Source: Affinundibacterium macrobrachii
Lineage (GTDB): Bacteria > Pseudomonadota > Gammaproteobacteria > Burkholderiales > Burkholderiaceae_D
Assembly (NCBI RefSeq): GCF_014652415.1
Contig: NZ_BMYT01000004.1
Coordinates: 1 to 64,000 of the forward strand
Direction of reading: 5' to 3'
Length of the DNA stretch: 64,000 nucleotides
Under the pieces are notes generated by a model. It was given only the letters and a program-made list of their open reading frames with translations. It did not search any database and was not told the origin of the DNA. The position numbers and the translations under genes were made by a program. Positions 1-8,863 of the stretch are shown in pieces; positions within the stretch are counted from its first letter, which is position 1; each line of letters begins with the position of its first letter.

Positions 1-2314
1 GGTAGCGACGATCGATGACACCGTGGTCGACAGTGCCTCCCCAGAATCCTTACCGTTAGTGATTGGCGGGGTGACGGGCGCTGGCGGTATTACAGATAAT
101 GAATCTGTGCCAACCGTATCAGTTTCAAATGTTACTGTTGCTGAGAATGCAGGATTTGCGCAATTCACTTTGAGTTTAAGCGGTGTTAGCAGTGTTGCGA
201 CTAGCTTTAATTTAGCACTGGCAAATGCAGGGGCGACTGGCGGAGGTGTTGACTATGGCGCTTCTGGTGCGACGAATCTGCAGATATCAACAAACGGTGG
301 TGGAACTTGGGTAAACGCTACAAGCGTCACTATCGCTGCTGGTGCTACGAGTGTTTTAGTGCGAACACCAATCCTTACAGACTCTTTGGTTGAATCTGCA
401 GAAAACTTCACATTGACAGCGACAAGAACTGCTGGTGTTACAAGTAATGCCACTGCAGTTGGTACGGCAACAATTACCGACAATGTTTTGCCAACAGTTG
501 CGGCGCAAACAAGGTCTGTGTCAGAGGAAGGATTAAGTTCGGGTATTGCAGATACTGTTGGTAACCCGAGTGATTCAACAAATTCTACTACGACGTCTGG
601 AACGATGACTGCAACAGATCCAGATGGCACAGTTACCGCATGGAGCTTAACTTCGGCTCCAACTGGCCTCACGTCAAATGGTGTGGCGATTACGTGGAAT
701 TTGGTAGGGCAGACTTACACTGGTACTGCTGGTGCGACGCAGGTCGCTACATTAAGCATTAATAATTCAGGTGCATACACCTTTAATCTGTTGGCGCCGA
801 TTGATCATGTTGCGGGTAATGGTGAAAATATCCGTGCTTTGAATTTTGGCATTGGCGCCAGTGATGGATTTGGTGTTGGTACAGGTACTTTGACAATCAA
901 TGTTGAAGATGATGCACCGGTAACTGCAGCGATGACCCACGCATTATTTGTTGGTGTCGACGCTATCTCAGTGAATGACTTAGATGCTGGATTTGTGAAT
1001 GCAATCAATACAAATGGCAATGCGGTCACTGCCACAAACGTTGATTCACATGATACCTTGGCCGATCGTTTGTTGTGGGGTACAGGTAGCCCACAGTCTG
1101 GTTATGATTTGGTTGATACCACAGGCTTTACGACTACAGCAGGTACTGCAGTTACTCTGGGGCAATTGTTTGAGGTTGCTAAATTTACGCATAACAATTT
1201 CCCTGTATCTGGCGCATCGTTGGATCGTACCGATTTGAGTCTTGCGTTTGATGTCGTAATCAATGGAGTCTCGACGAGAGTTCCGTTCACCGTCGTTTTA
1301 GATCATACAGAAACCACGAATACCAGCGATCCGGAAGCGTCAAAAGACATTATTCAGTTGCCAGCAACAAGTTCCACAATCAATATCGCGGGACAAAATT
1401 ATGTCGTGAATCTGAATGGTTTTAAAGATGAAAATGGTAACTTGGTAACGCAGATTAGAACATCGGAAAGTGCTTCTAGTACGTTCGGTATTTTTGCTTC
1501 GGTCACAACTGTTGAACCATTGCCTGTGGCTACTGGTCGGGTTTTGGCGCAAGGTGGCGCAGACGGATTAACAAATACGGTGACTTGGAGTGGTACAAGT
1601 ACCTACGGAACTTTTACCGGAAACGCTGATGGTACTTATACCTTTACGATGAATGAGGCGACCAGAAGTTCAATCGCTGTTGGTACGCAGTTGACTGCTT
1701 CATTCAATTACACATTTACCGATCGTGATGGAGATACATCAACTAACGTGTTGAATATCACAATGGGTGGATATCGAAATACGGAAGGTACTAATTCTGG
1801 GGACACGTTAACTGGGCAGAATAGTGTTGCTGATATTATCTTTGGCTATGGCGGTAACGACACCATCAATGGTAACAGTGGCGATGACGTCTTGATCGGT
1901 GGTACTGGCAGCGATACCTTGACTGGTGGTGCTGGTGCAGACACCTTTAAATGGGGTTTGAGCGATAACGGTACTACAGGGACACCAGCGATCGATAGAA
2001 TTACGGATTTCGGTACCGCAGATTATGCCGCTGGTGGTGATCGTTTAGACTTGCGTGATCTGTTAGTTGGTGAGACGGGCGCAACCCTTGATAAGTTCTT
2101 ACACTTTAATTGGGATGGTACAAATACGACGCTGTATATCAGTACAAGTGGCGCATTCACTGCCGGTAATGCGATGGCGACTAATCCGACCAACGTTCTC
2201 AATAATGATGTGCAGCAAATCGTATTTAACGGTGTCAACTTAACTACAGGCTTCACTACCGATTTGCAGTTAATCAATGATTTGATTGCGAAAGGAAAAA
2301 TCATTACTGACTAA
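1..2314 (+). CDS. C-terminal part of a giant RTX adhesin/exoprotein secreted by type I secretion (5' end outside the window)
   Basis: The reading frame is open from base 2, so the start lies upstream and about 770 C-terminal residues are visible. In order there is a Calx-beta-like domain (about nt 110-480), a cadherin/VCBS-like domain with TDPDGTVTAW (about nt 500-920), a region resembling choice-of-anchor K domains (WGTGSPQSGYDL, then FTHNNFPVSG; about nt 1040-1500), a second VCBS-like segment with DRDGD (about nt 1540-1770), and RTX nonapeptide repeats (GYGGND, NSGDDVLIGG, GGAGADTF; about nt 1845-1950). The last ~110 residues resemble the type I secretion target domain of large repeat proteins. 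RTX repeats bind calcium after export; proteins of this design usually act as surface adhesins or biofilm factors. No T1SS ABC/MFP genes are in the window. The family call is firm; the adhesin role is inference. Confidence 0.9.
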   Translation, partial: VATIDDTVVDSASPESLPLVIGGVTGAGGITDNESVPTVSVSNVTVAENAGFAQFTLSLSGVSSVATSFNLALANAGATGGGVDYGASGATNLQISTNGGGTWVNATSVTIAAGATSVLVRTPILTDSLVESAENFTLTATRTAGVTSNATAVGTATITDNVLPTVAAQTRSVSEEGLSSGIADTVGNPSDSTNSTTTSGTMTATDPDGTVTAWSLTSAPTGLTSNGVAITWNLVGQTYTGTAGATQVATLSINNSGAYTFNLLAPIDHVAGNGENIRALNFGIGASDGFGVGTGTLTINVEDDAPVTAAMTHALFVGVDAISVNDLDAGFVNAINTNGNAVTATNVDSHDTLADRLLWGTGSPQSGYDLVDTTGFTTTAGTAVTLGQLFEVAKFTHNNFPVSGASLDRTDLSLAFDVVINGVSTRVPFTVVLDHTETTNTSDPEASKDIIQLPATSSTINIAGQNYVVNLNGFKDENGNLVTQIRTSESASSTFGIFASVTTVEPLPVATGRVLAQGGADGLTNTVTWSGTSTYGTFTGNADGTYTFTMNEATRSSIAVGTQLTASFNYTFTDRDGDTSTNVLNITMGGYRNTEGTNSGDTLTGQNSVADIIFGYGGNDTINGNSGDDVLIGGTGSDTLTGGAGADTFKWGLSDNGTTGTPAIDRITDFGTADYAAGGDRLDLRDLLVGETGATLDKFLHFNWDGTNTTLYISTSGAFTAGNAMATNPTNVLNNDVQQIVFNGVNLTTGFTTDLQLINDLIAKGKIITD

Positions 2315-2350
2315 TTAATTGAGTCGATTAGATTTTTTGATGTAGAAGAC

Positions 2351-2386
2351 AAAATGGGACAAGTAATTGTCCCATTTTTGTTTTTG
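2351..2386. terminator. intrinsic terminator between convergent genes
   Basis: Perfect 12-bp stem AAAATGGGACAA / TTGTCCCATTTT with a GTAA tetraloop, followed by a T-rich stretch. The A-tract and T-tract on the two sides make it usable from both strands. It lies between the RTX gene (+) and the TonB-like gene (-). Confidence 0.9.
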
Positions 2387-2413
2387 AGGTGTTACTAAAC
2401 CTAGTTTGAATTC

Positions 2414-3064
2414 TCAGTTCAAATGCCAGACGTACTGTAATTTTGCCCATGATTTTTCAGGCAAACCGTCCACAGTCCCAGGTTTGAATTTGCATAAACT
2501 CAAGCCTTGAATCGCCGCTTTATCGAGTGCGCGCGAGCCACTTGATTTTTCTACTTTGCTCTCTAAAACTTTGCCATCAGGACCAATCAACATGGCTAGA
2601 TTGACGACACCTTCTTCACCATTACGTATAGAGCTTGCTGGGTAATCTGGCTTTTCACAGGCGTTTGAATCCACTTGCGCTGCAATATGAACAGGATTAC
2701 TTGCTTTCACAAATTCTGTAGTTTCCTCATGGTTGTTTGTCGTTGTATTGGTGAAGGGCTTTGCTTGATTAAGCTCTTTTTCGACGACAGTAATTGTTTC
2801 AGAATCAACACGCTCGGTTCGAACCAGTGGTGGCGGAATAATTGGCGTAGTCGGTGTAGTGGTGGGCATTTCCTTTGATTTTTCTGGCTCTGGTGTTTTT
2901 ACGGGTGGCGTAATGTTGGCCAATTCAATAATGGTCGGTTGCCGAAAATCGACGATGTTAGTTGCTTGCAACCCCAATCCCAAGGCGATGGCGTGTAAGG
3001 CACCTGTGATCAATAAAGATGAGACATTCCTTTTTTGTGTTTGTTGAAAATGATGTGTAGACAT
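2414..3064 (-). CDS. TonB family energy-transducer protein
   Basis: 216-residue protein with the classic TonB layout. It has a short cytoplasmic start, one membrane anchor (about residues 17-35), a proline/threonine-rich periplasmic linker (about 50-85, with TTTPTTPIIPPP), and a C-terminal TonB domain (about 130-216) containing YPASSIRNGEEGVV and a closing YVWHLN. TonB proteins pass the ExbB/ExbD proton-motive force to outer-membrane receptors. No exbB or exbD is adjacent, so it may use complexes encoded elsewhere; two TonB-dependent receptors occur in this window. The start is supported by GGGAG seven bases upstream of the ATG. It is divergent from the response-regulator operon. Confidence 0.85.
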   Translation of the reverse strand: MSTHHFQQTQKRNVSSLLITGALHAIALGLGLQATNIVDFRQPTIIELANITPPVKTPEPEKSKEMPTTTPTTPIIPPPLVRTERVDSETITVVEKELNQAKPFTNTTTNNHEETTEFVKASNPVHIAAQVDSNACEKPDYPASSIRNGEEGVVNLAMLIGPDGKVLESKVEKSSGSRALDKAAIQGLSLCKFKPGTVDGLPEKSWAKLQYVWHLN

Positions 3065-3187
3065 AATGAACTCCCATTGAAGTGAAACAGCGAGAATGTC
3101 GAGATCGACAAGTTGACGATAGCACTGCAGTATTGATAGTTAGGCCAGCCTTGCGAATCAAAATATACCTATCGTTGGATTAATAAT

Positions 3188-3204
3188 ATGCTAGTAACTA
3201 GCAA
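3188..3204. promoter_or_regulatory. palindromic operator candidate, copy 1
   Basis: ATGCTAGTAACTAGCAA; the core TGCTAGTAACTAGCA is a 7-1-7 palindrome. It is the exact reverse complement of the core of copy 2, 142 bp away centre to centre. It is probably a binding site for a dimeric regulator, with the NarL-family regulator encoded just downstream as the first suspect. That assignment is inference. Confidence 0.55.
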
Positions 3205-3329
3205 AAGAAAAGAATTTAACTGGTAGATGATGATTCTTTTGTGCGGCAAAATGGCTTTTATATTGACTTAAGCTTTTTAAATCAAGAACTTATGTAGAAC
3301 TACAAATGTGTAGTGAATTGAAGATAGAA

Positions 3330-3346
3330 TTGCTAGTTACTAGCAA
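3330..3346. promoter_or_regulatory. palindromic operator candidate, copy 2
   Basis: TTGCTAGTTACTAGCAA, an 8-1-8 palindrome centred 110 bp upstream of the response-regulator ATG. It shares its 15-bp core with copy 1 in inverted form. Confidence 0.55.
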
Positions 3347-3447
3347 AAATGCGACACTAGACTTACTTTTATAAGTAAAATGAACCCAAAGCGTCATCGT
3401 TGTAGAGAAATGACGAGGTACATGCGTGAATGCTTCTGGAGAAAATA

Positions 3448-4122
3448 ATGCAGAATCAATACTTAAATCGCCCACAATCGAATCCGCAAATCATCCGAGT
3501 TTTATTGGCTGATGATCATCCTATTGTTATGACTGGCTTTGCTATGTCTTTAACTGCTGAGGGGATGGAGGTGGTGGGGCAGGCAAAAACACCAACAGAG
3601 GCAGTTCAACAATTTTTCGCCACGCAAGCGGATGTGATCGTACTTGATATACGTTTTGGTGCCGAAATGACGGGTTTAGATGCGGCTAAACAAATTTTGG
3701 AAAAACAAGCCGATGCGCAGATCGTATTTTTGAGTCAGTTTGATCAAGATGCTTTAATTAAGGAAACCTATCGTCTAGGTGCCAAAGCGTTTGTAACCAA
3801 AGATTGTGATCCCACCGATTTAGCGATTGCGGTGCGAAGGGCGGCGCAGGGCGAGTTGTACTTTATGCCTTCGATTGCCGAGCGTTTGGCAAATCTCTCT
3901 GTGCGCGGCGACACCTCTCCACAAACGGTACTCGACGAACGTAGTTTGGCAATTTTTAAACTGATGGCAGAAGGACTAACCAATGTGGAGATCGCGGAAA
4001 AACTTGATCTCTCACAAAAGACGATCAGTAATATCAGTCAATCTGTCAAAGAAAAACTCGGCATCCATCGGCCTGCTTTGATTACTAAATTAGCGGTTAA
4101 ATATGGTTTGATCGAACCATAA
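3448..4122 (+). CDS. NarL/LuxR-family response regulator
   Basis: 224-residue two-component regulator. The receiver domain (about 15-135) has the acidic pair D22-D23, the phospho-acceptor D67 in VIVLDIRFG, a conserved threonine/serine region around FLSQFD, and the lysine in FVTKD. The LuxR-type helix-turn-helix (about 155-220) has LTNVEIAEKLDLSQKTISN. I chose ATG 3448 because GGAG lies eight bases upstream; an in-frame ATG at 3430 has no such site. It is followed eight bases later by its presumed sensor kinase and then by a KOW protein, so the three form an operon. The signal and target genes are unknown. The twin palindromes upstream suggest autoregulation. Confidence 0.93.
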   Translation: MQNQYLNRPQSNPQIIRVLLADDHPIVMTGFAMSLTAEGMEVVGQAKTPTEAVQQFFATQADVIVLDIRFGAEMTGLDAAKQILEKQADAQIVFLSQFDQDALIKETYRLGAKAFVTKDCDPTDLAIAVRRAAQGELYFMPSIAERLANLSVRGDTSPQTVLDERSLAIFKLMAEGLTNVEIAEKLDLSQKTISNISQSVKEKLGIHRPALITKLAVKYGLIEP

Positions 4123-4130
4123 ATTGACGA

Positions 4131-5666
4131 ATGCTGATGACTTCAAATCGCATAACACAGTTAGGAATACTTGCTCGCCTATTGCAATGGCGTAGCTGGA
4201 GCATACGTACTCGCTTGATGGTGATTGCGATTTTTCCGGTCGTGTATTTGTTTTTCTCATTGATTTCGTATTCGTATTACGCACGGCTAAAAGAAGTCGA
4301 AGAAGAGTTACATGCCCGCGCAATCACCATCACAACTGCATTAGCCGATGGAGTTGAATACAACATCGTCGCCGGAAATATGCAGGCGATCAAGCAGATG
4401 ATGTATAGCGTGATTCAAACCGATCGGAATATCTATCGCATCGCGATTTTGGATACGAACAAAAAAGAACTGAGTCATGTTGAGAACGCGGGGCAAGCCA
4501 AACCTGAGAAAAACTATGTTGAGTTACCGATTAAGCGCCACATGGTATGGGTGAATTTACATACAGATGATCATGGCAGTGTAGTGCAATTAGACAGTGC
4601 AAAAAGTAGAAGCCAAACCATACTTGGCTATGTGCGCGTCACCATGACCAAGTCGTATTTGTTGAGCCAACAGCGCCATAGATTTTCGATAGAGTTGTTG
4701 ATGTCGATGCTGGCACTGTCTGTCAGTGCGTGCTTGGCATGGTATTTGTCTAAAGGCTTAAGCCAACCTTTGCATCGTGCCATCAATGCTTTACGCGATA
4801 TCAGCGCTGGCCAAACAGCGACGCAAATTGTGGTTTCTGATGGTGGTGAAATCGGAATGCTGCAAAATTCCATCAACGATATGGCGAATAATTTGCATCA
4901 GTCGCAAACGCATTTAGAAAATACGGTGGCGGAACGCACCAAAGAATTAATCGCATCGCGCAACGAGGCATTGAAAGCTGATGCGGAGAAGCGTCGCTTG
5001 ATTCATAAAGTCAATGCCATCGTGGAGAATGAAAGGCAAAGTATTGCGGTAGAAATCCATGACGAATTGAATGCGTCCTTGATTGCAGTTAGATTAGAGT
5101 CTGAACGGATCGCTAAGATTGCTGCACAAGCTAGTCAACATGAAACACTCGCGCCACAACTCCAAGAAATTCAAGAACGTGCCAAAGCAGTTGCCAAGTT
5201 AGCCTTGGATTTATATGCGAATGGTAGAAACTTGGTGCGACGATTACGACCAGAAGTTTTGGATATGCTTGGATTAGAAGGTGCAATAGAAGAAATGCTG
5301 CGTATGTACAATGCGGCGCATGAAGATTGCCATTTTGAATTTGAAGCAGAAGGAGATTTCGCGCTAAATCCCGAGCTTGCTATTTCTGCTTACCGCATCG
5401 TACAAGAAGCTTGTTCCAATATTTTGAAACACGCGCACGCGAAGAAAGTCGAAATCTCGCTACAAATGAATTTTGAAAAATCTTTATTAAGCATCAGTGT
5501 GAATGATGATGGCAAGGGGTTCGATACAGAACAAATTGTGGCCGGAATCGGCATCAGTGGCATGCGTGAAAGAGTGCTTGCTTGGGGTGGCGAATTTGCA
5601 TTGCAAAGCCAAGTCGGTGAGGGCACGCGTATTTTTATTCAATTGCCAGTGGAGTCAATGAAATGA
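4131..5666 (+). CDS. membrane sensor histidine kinase, NarX/UhpB-like (HisKA_3)
   Basis: 511 residues. TM1 (about 28-50), a periplasmic sensor region (51-184), TM2 (about 185-205), a HAMP domain (206-258), a coiled coil running into a HisKA_3 dimerisation helix with phospho-acceptor H310 in IAVEIHDELN, and a C-terminal HATPase_c domain with the N-box (QEACSNILKHAHA), the G1 box (NDDGKGFD) and GIGISGMRER. The HAMP/HisKA_3 order is that of kinases that pair with NarL-type regulators, and it sits directly behind one. The periplasmic sensor has no motif that I can tie to a ligand. The start could also be ATG 4137; neither has a clear ribosome-binding site. The stop overlaps the next start (ATGA). 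Confidence 0.92.
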   Translation: MLMTSNRITQLGILARLLQWRSWSIRTRLMVIAIFPVVYLFFSLISYSYYARLKEVEEELHARAITITTALADGVEYNIVAGNMQAIKQMMYSVIQTDRNIYRIAILDTNKKELSHVENAGQAKPEKNYVELPIKRHMVWVNLHTDDHGSVVQLDSAKSRSQTILGYVRVTMTKSYLLSQQRHRFSIELLMSMLALSVSACLAWYLSKGLSQPLHRAINALRDISAGQTATQIVVSDGGEIGMLQNSINDMANNLHQSQTHLENTVAERTKELIASRNEALKADAEKRRLIHKVNAIVENERQSIAVEIHDELNASLIAVRLESERIAKIAAQASQHETLAPQLQEIQERAKAVAKLALDLYANGRNLVRRLRPEVLDMLGLEGAIEEMLRMYNAAHEDCHFEFEAEGDFALNPELAISAYRIVQEACSNILKHAHAKKVEISLQMNFEKSLLSISVNDDGKGFDTEQIVAGIGISGMRERVLAWGGEFALQSQVGEGTRIFIQLPVESMK

Positions 5667-5854
5667 ATAAGGATGTTACTAGTCAGTTGAAAGATGGCGA
5701 TTACTGCAAAGTGGTTGGCGGTACCCACAAAGGAAAATCTGGCACGGTGCGTGATTTAAATATCAGCAAGACTGGGCATTTGACGATTACGGTAGTGCAA
5801 GATAATGGTGAACGCTTTAAGACTTTAGCTAAGAATGTTGTCGTTCATTCATAA
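5663..5854 (+). CDS. small KOW-domain protein
   Basis: 63 residues, essentially a single KOW motif: DGDYCKVVGGTHKGKSGTVRD, followed by strand-rich sequence. KOW modules occur in ribosomal protein L24, NusG and related factors, where they bind RNA or ribosomal partners. The ATG overlaps the kinase stop as ATGA and has GGAG eight bases upstream, so it is translationally coupled to the two-component system. It is far too short to be L24 and lacks L24 flanking sequence. Function unknown; an RNA-binding or ribosome-associated effector is a guess from the fold. Confidence 0.85.
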   Translation: MNKDVTSQLKDGDYCKVVGGTHKGKSGTVRDLNISKTGHLTITVVQDNGERFKTLAKNVVVHS

Positions 5855-6006
5855 AGATGAGCGTTGAAGCACTTGAGAGGAAATTGCAGGATCATCTTTA
5901 GTCATGTTTTGACTAGACAAGATAATGGTACTCCCTTGGAAAACGCAAGTATCGATGCAGTCGGAAAGCTTAAGTAGTGAGGCCGAAAAGATAATTGTGA
6001 ACACGT

Positions 6007-6549
6007 ATGAAACAACAATTTATTGAAGACGTTTTAAGTAACCCCAACAATGTCGAAATTTTTGCCCGTTGGGATGCCATCGCACTGCCTGATAGTTGGC
6101 TGGTTGCGGGATGTTTGTTTCAAACCGTTTGGAATCGTAAATCAAATCAAAACCCGACGTTTGGAATCAAAGATTACGACATCTTTTATTTTGATGATGA
6201 CTTGTCAGCGACTTCTGAGCAAGCGCATCAAGAACGTCTTAATGATCTTTTCAAGGATTTGAACATTACCATCGAAGTATGTAATCAAGCGCGTGTTCAT
6301 CAATGGTATTCCTCCTACTTTGGGCATACCTACCCTGAACTAAAAAGTGCGCAAGAAGGTATCGATCGCTTTCTCATTCCTTCAACTTGTGTGGGTATGA
6401 ACCCGCAAGAAATTTACGCACCGAACGGCTTTGAGATTTTGTATCAAGGTGTTTTAGCAATGAACCCGCTTACACCGCATCAAAGTTTGTATGAACAAAA
6501 AGCGGATTCTTATCAACAACGTTGGCCTTGGTTGCAACGCATGCAGTGA
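6007..6549 (+). CDS. nucleotidyltransferase-family protein (NTP_transf_6 / DUF925)
   Basis: 180 residues resembling the DUF925 branch of the nucleotidyltransferase superfamily. Visible features are an N-terminal helix followed by DSWLVAGCLFQTVWN, then IKDYDIFYFDDD, where the spaced aspartates would be the metal-binding pair of a DNA polymerase beta-like fold, then a C-terminal YQQRWPWL that is typical of the family. The substrate is unknown for the family. No clear ribosome-binding site precedes the ATG. It stands alone, with 152 bp of unremarkable sequence before it. Confidence 0.8.
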   Translation: MKQQFIEDVLSNPNNVEIFARWDAIALPDSWLVAGCLFQTVWNRKSNQNPTFGIKDYDIFYFDDDLSATSEQAHQERLNDLFKDLNITIEVCNQARVHQWYSSYFGHTYPELKSAQEGIDRFLIPSTCVGMNPQEIYAPNGFEILYQGVLAMNPLTPHQSLYEQKADSYQQRWPWLQRMQ

Positions 6550-6631
6550 AGATTGTCGCGTTTTCAGATTCTTCTGATTTTTAAGTTGAAAATATTTAGG
6601 CTAGCGAAGTAGAAAACAAAGGAGATAATTG

Positions 6632-7030
6632 ATGTCTGAATTGATTAAAGGCGCTTGTCTTTGTGGTGAAGTTCGCTGGACTTTTGCAGGTCAACCCGAC
6701 GGTGCGACCGCCTGTAACTGTACTGCGTGTCGGCGCTATGGTGTATTGTGGGCCTACGATTATGAAAATGAAGGTATCCACGTCAGCGGAGTCACGCGTG
6801 CTTATGTACGTGGTAAAGCACTAGAATTTCACTTCTGTCCTAATTGCGGTTGCGTGGCATATTGGCGTAGCTTGCAATTAGACGAACAAGGTTGCCGTCG
6901 TATCGCTGTGAATTTGCGTCTTGCTGAGCCAGATGCTGTTGCGCAGATTCCTATAGATCATTTTGATGGACTCGATACGTTCGATGATCTTCCGCGTGAT
7001 GGAAAGTGTGTGGCAGATTATTGGTTTTGA
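6632..7030 (+). CDS. GFA-family (Mss4-like zinc-fold) protein
   Basis: 132 residues. The cysteine pattern is that of the glutathione-dependent formaldehyde-activating (GFA/DUF636) family: GACLCGEVRW, CNCTACRRYG and FCPNCGC, which build two zinc sites on a beta-sandwich. Most members have no proven enzymatic role. AAAGGAG seven bases before ATG 6632 fixes the start. Confidence 0.88.
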   Translation: MSELIKGACLCGEVRWTFAGQPDGATACNCTACRRYGVLWAYDYENEGIHVSGVTRAYVRGKALEFHFCPNCGCVAYWRSLQLDEQGCRRIAVNLRLAEPDAVAQIPIDHFDGLDTFDDLPRDGKCVADYWF

Positions 7031-7088
7031 TTGCTAGGAATCAGTGCGTGCGTCTAGTTTTTTTATCACACAATCAAATGCAAATAAT

Positions 7089-7520
7089 ATGAAAAAACTT
7101 TCAGAATGGTGGGTCTATCTAGCTGGCGTCATTGCTGTAATCGGCGTGATTATTCATATCGCAGCTATCTTCGGTGGACCGAGTTGGTACGCTTACTTCG
7201 GTGCACCACCGCAGATTGTGCAATCGGCACGCGAAGGCACTTGGCTGGCGCCTGTTAGTACCATGATGATCACTGCATTAATGGCGATTTGTGCAGCCTT
7301 CGCATTTTCTGCATTGGGCCTCATACGACGTTTGCCATTGTTACGCACAGGATTGGCTGGTATGGCTGCGATTTGCTTATTACGATCGATGATATTGTGG
7401 CCTTTGATGATCAATCATCCAGAATTGCGCAACACTTTCGAAATTGTCGCGGCTATCGTGTGGGGCTTGGCAGGTGTGGGTTTTGTGTTTGGATTCCGTT
7501 TGGTGCATGCACATCGTTGA
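7089..7520 (+). CDS. conserved four-helix membrane protein of unknown function
   Basis: 143 residues with four hydrophobic segments (about 8-28, 55-75, 82-102, 115-138) and little else. ATG 7089 gives a normal membrane-protein start (MKKLSEWWVYLAG); an upstream in-frame GTG would add 15 residues with no signal. I do not recognise the family. It follows the GFA gene by 58 bp and may be co-transcribed with it. Confidence 0.72.
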   Translation: MKKLSEWWVYLAGVIAVIGVIIHIAAIFGGPSWYAYFGAPPQIVQSAREGTWLAPVSTMMITALMAICAAFAFSALGLIRRLPLLRTGLAGMAAICLLRSMILWPLMINHPELRNTFEIVAAIVWGLAGVGFVFGFRLVHAHR

Positions 7521-7734
7521 TGTTGTGGACGACAGGATTCCTGCGATGAGTTTTGTAATCGCAATCGCTTGATGTGCATCATGTAAATCTAAGGCGTAAA
7601 AATCATCGAACGTGCAAGACTTCCTCTTATTTCTATAATGGCATACACCAAAGAGCGAATTCATTCATTTATGATGGATTGATGATGTTCCTATTGGCAA
7701 TGTATTTCACTTTGAATCAACGATGAGGTAGGCG

Positions 7735-8205
7735 ATGATGAGCAAAAAAATTCTAATACTGGCAGCTTTTTGTGTAGCGTCTTTTTATGGTAATGTGACA
7801 CAAGCACGGCAGCACCAACATCACAGTAGTGAACACGGTAAGCTGTCACTGAATCAAGGCAAGAAATGGAATAGCGATGCACCTCTACGGCAAAGCATGA
7901 ATACACTAGATGCAGAGTTTCAGAGAAAAATCGCCGGCAAAAGGCATCAAGCTTTATCCAACACAGACTTCAAACAACTAGGCGAGATAACTCACACCGA
8001 GATCGCAAACATCGTCGCCAATTGCAAACTCACTTCGGAAGCAGATGCCGTGCTACATCAGATTATTGCCGAGATGACGCAGGGTGCAGACGTAATGACT
8101 GGCAAAGCAAAAGGCCAACCTGCAAAAGCGACACATAAAGTTATCAATGCTTTGAATAATTACGGACGTCTGTTTGATCATCCGAATTGGATAATCTTGA
8201 AATAA
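7735..8205 (+). CDS. secreted DnrO-like protein, function unknown
   Basis: 156 residues with a signal peptide (cleavage after about residue 24, ..VTQA-RQ), then a His-rich start (QHQHHSSEHGK) and an all-helical domain with WNSDAPLRQSMNTL, IVANCKLTSEADAVLH and YGRLFDHPNW. These resemble a family of short periplasmic proteins often annotated as DnrO-like in proteobacteria. The His-rich N-terminus suggests metal contact. GAGG six bases upstream supports ATG 7735. The preceding 214 bp show no gene. Confidence 0.72.
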   Translation: MMSKKILILAAFCVASFYGNVTQARQHQHHSSEHGKLSLNQGKKWNSDAPLRQSMNTLDAEFQRKIAGKRHQALSNTDFKQLGEITHTEIANIVANCKLTSEADAVLHQIIAEMTQGADVMTGKAKGQPAKATHKVINALNNYGRLFDHPNWIILK

Positions 8206-8367
8206 GAATGCCGACACAATGCTCGTAAGCTTAGCGTCTTGATGTGTGCACAGCTTTAACGTGCACATGCGTTATGGGGGAGTACTGGTTGAGTAAGGAA
8301 GCAAGATAGAAAAGATAAACAGCAAAGCTCCATTCTCGTTGATAAACCAAGCAATCCGCGTGGGCAC

Positions 8368-8406
8368 AAAATACCTGCCGCACCCTACCAAGGGTGCGGT
8401 ATTTTT
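8368..8406. terminator. intrinsic terminator
   Basis: CCGCACCCT / AGGGTGCGG, a perfect 9-bp stem with a 4-base loop, preceded by an A-tract and followed by ATTTTT. It lies about 165 bp after the DnrO-like gene and 98 bp before the next one; usable in both directions. Confidence 0.85.
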
Positions 8407-8503
8407 GCATAAGCGTATAAGCATGAAACCCTTGTCACCTATAATCTTAATTAGGTGACATATCAAATAATTTTAATGCTCATACAAACTTTTGAAAAAT
8501 AAT

Positions 8504-8863
8504 ATGAATACTCAACAGGCACACATTATTCAACTCTTAACCTTCCTTTACGGCGCTACATTCAGTATTTTTTTACTCATAAACAAAAATGCGGATCTGA
8601 AGCGCAAAATCTTCCCTTATCTTCTGGCTTTATTTGGGGTACTCATGTTTGGGCTTGTTTGGAGTGACCCAAAAACAGATACATCAGCAATTTACAGTGC
8701 TATAGGAGTAGGCTTAGTAATAGCATTAAATTATAGAGCTATCAATTTCTGCACATCTTGTGGAAAAACAGTCTTTAGTAGAAATGTTATTGAGCCTCAA
8801 TCGTATTGTGGGGGTTGCGGAAATAAAATGACGGTTGAAAAAGGCGAAAGTGATCAAACGTAA
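8504..8863 (+). CDS. small membrane protein with C-terminal zinc ribbon
   Basis: 119 residues. Two or three hydrophobic segments (about 8-26, 34-52, 60-78), then a cytoplasmic tail with two CxxC pairs (FCTSCGK and YCGGCGNK), a zinc-ribbon pattern. I do not recognise the family. The ATG at 8504 is preferred to an in-frame TTG 12 bases upstream. AT-richer than its neighbours. Confidence 0.68.
   Translation: MNTQQAHIIQLLTFLYGATFSIFLLINKNADLKRKIFPYLLALFGVLMFGLVWSDPKTDTSAIYSAIGVGLVIALNYRAINFCTSCGKTVFSRNVIEPQSYCGGCGNKMTVEKGESDQT

Larger units (their letters stand above)
3065..3447. promoter_or_regulatory. divergent intergenic region with twin palindromes
   Basis: 383 bp without a gene between the TonB-like gene (-) and the response regulator (+). 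AT-rich. It carries two copies of the same 15-bp palindrome (listed separately), one about 125 bp from the TonB start and one about 102 bp from the regulator start. I could not place -35/-10 elements with confidence. Confidence 0.6.

Noticed and set aside
253-672. Long minus-strand open frames inside the RTX gene
   Set aside because: They arise from the repetitive Val/Thr/Gly codon use of the adhesin and have no start signals.
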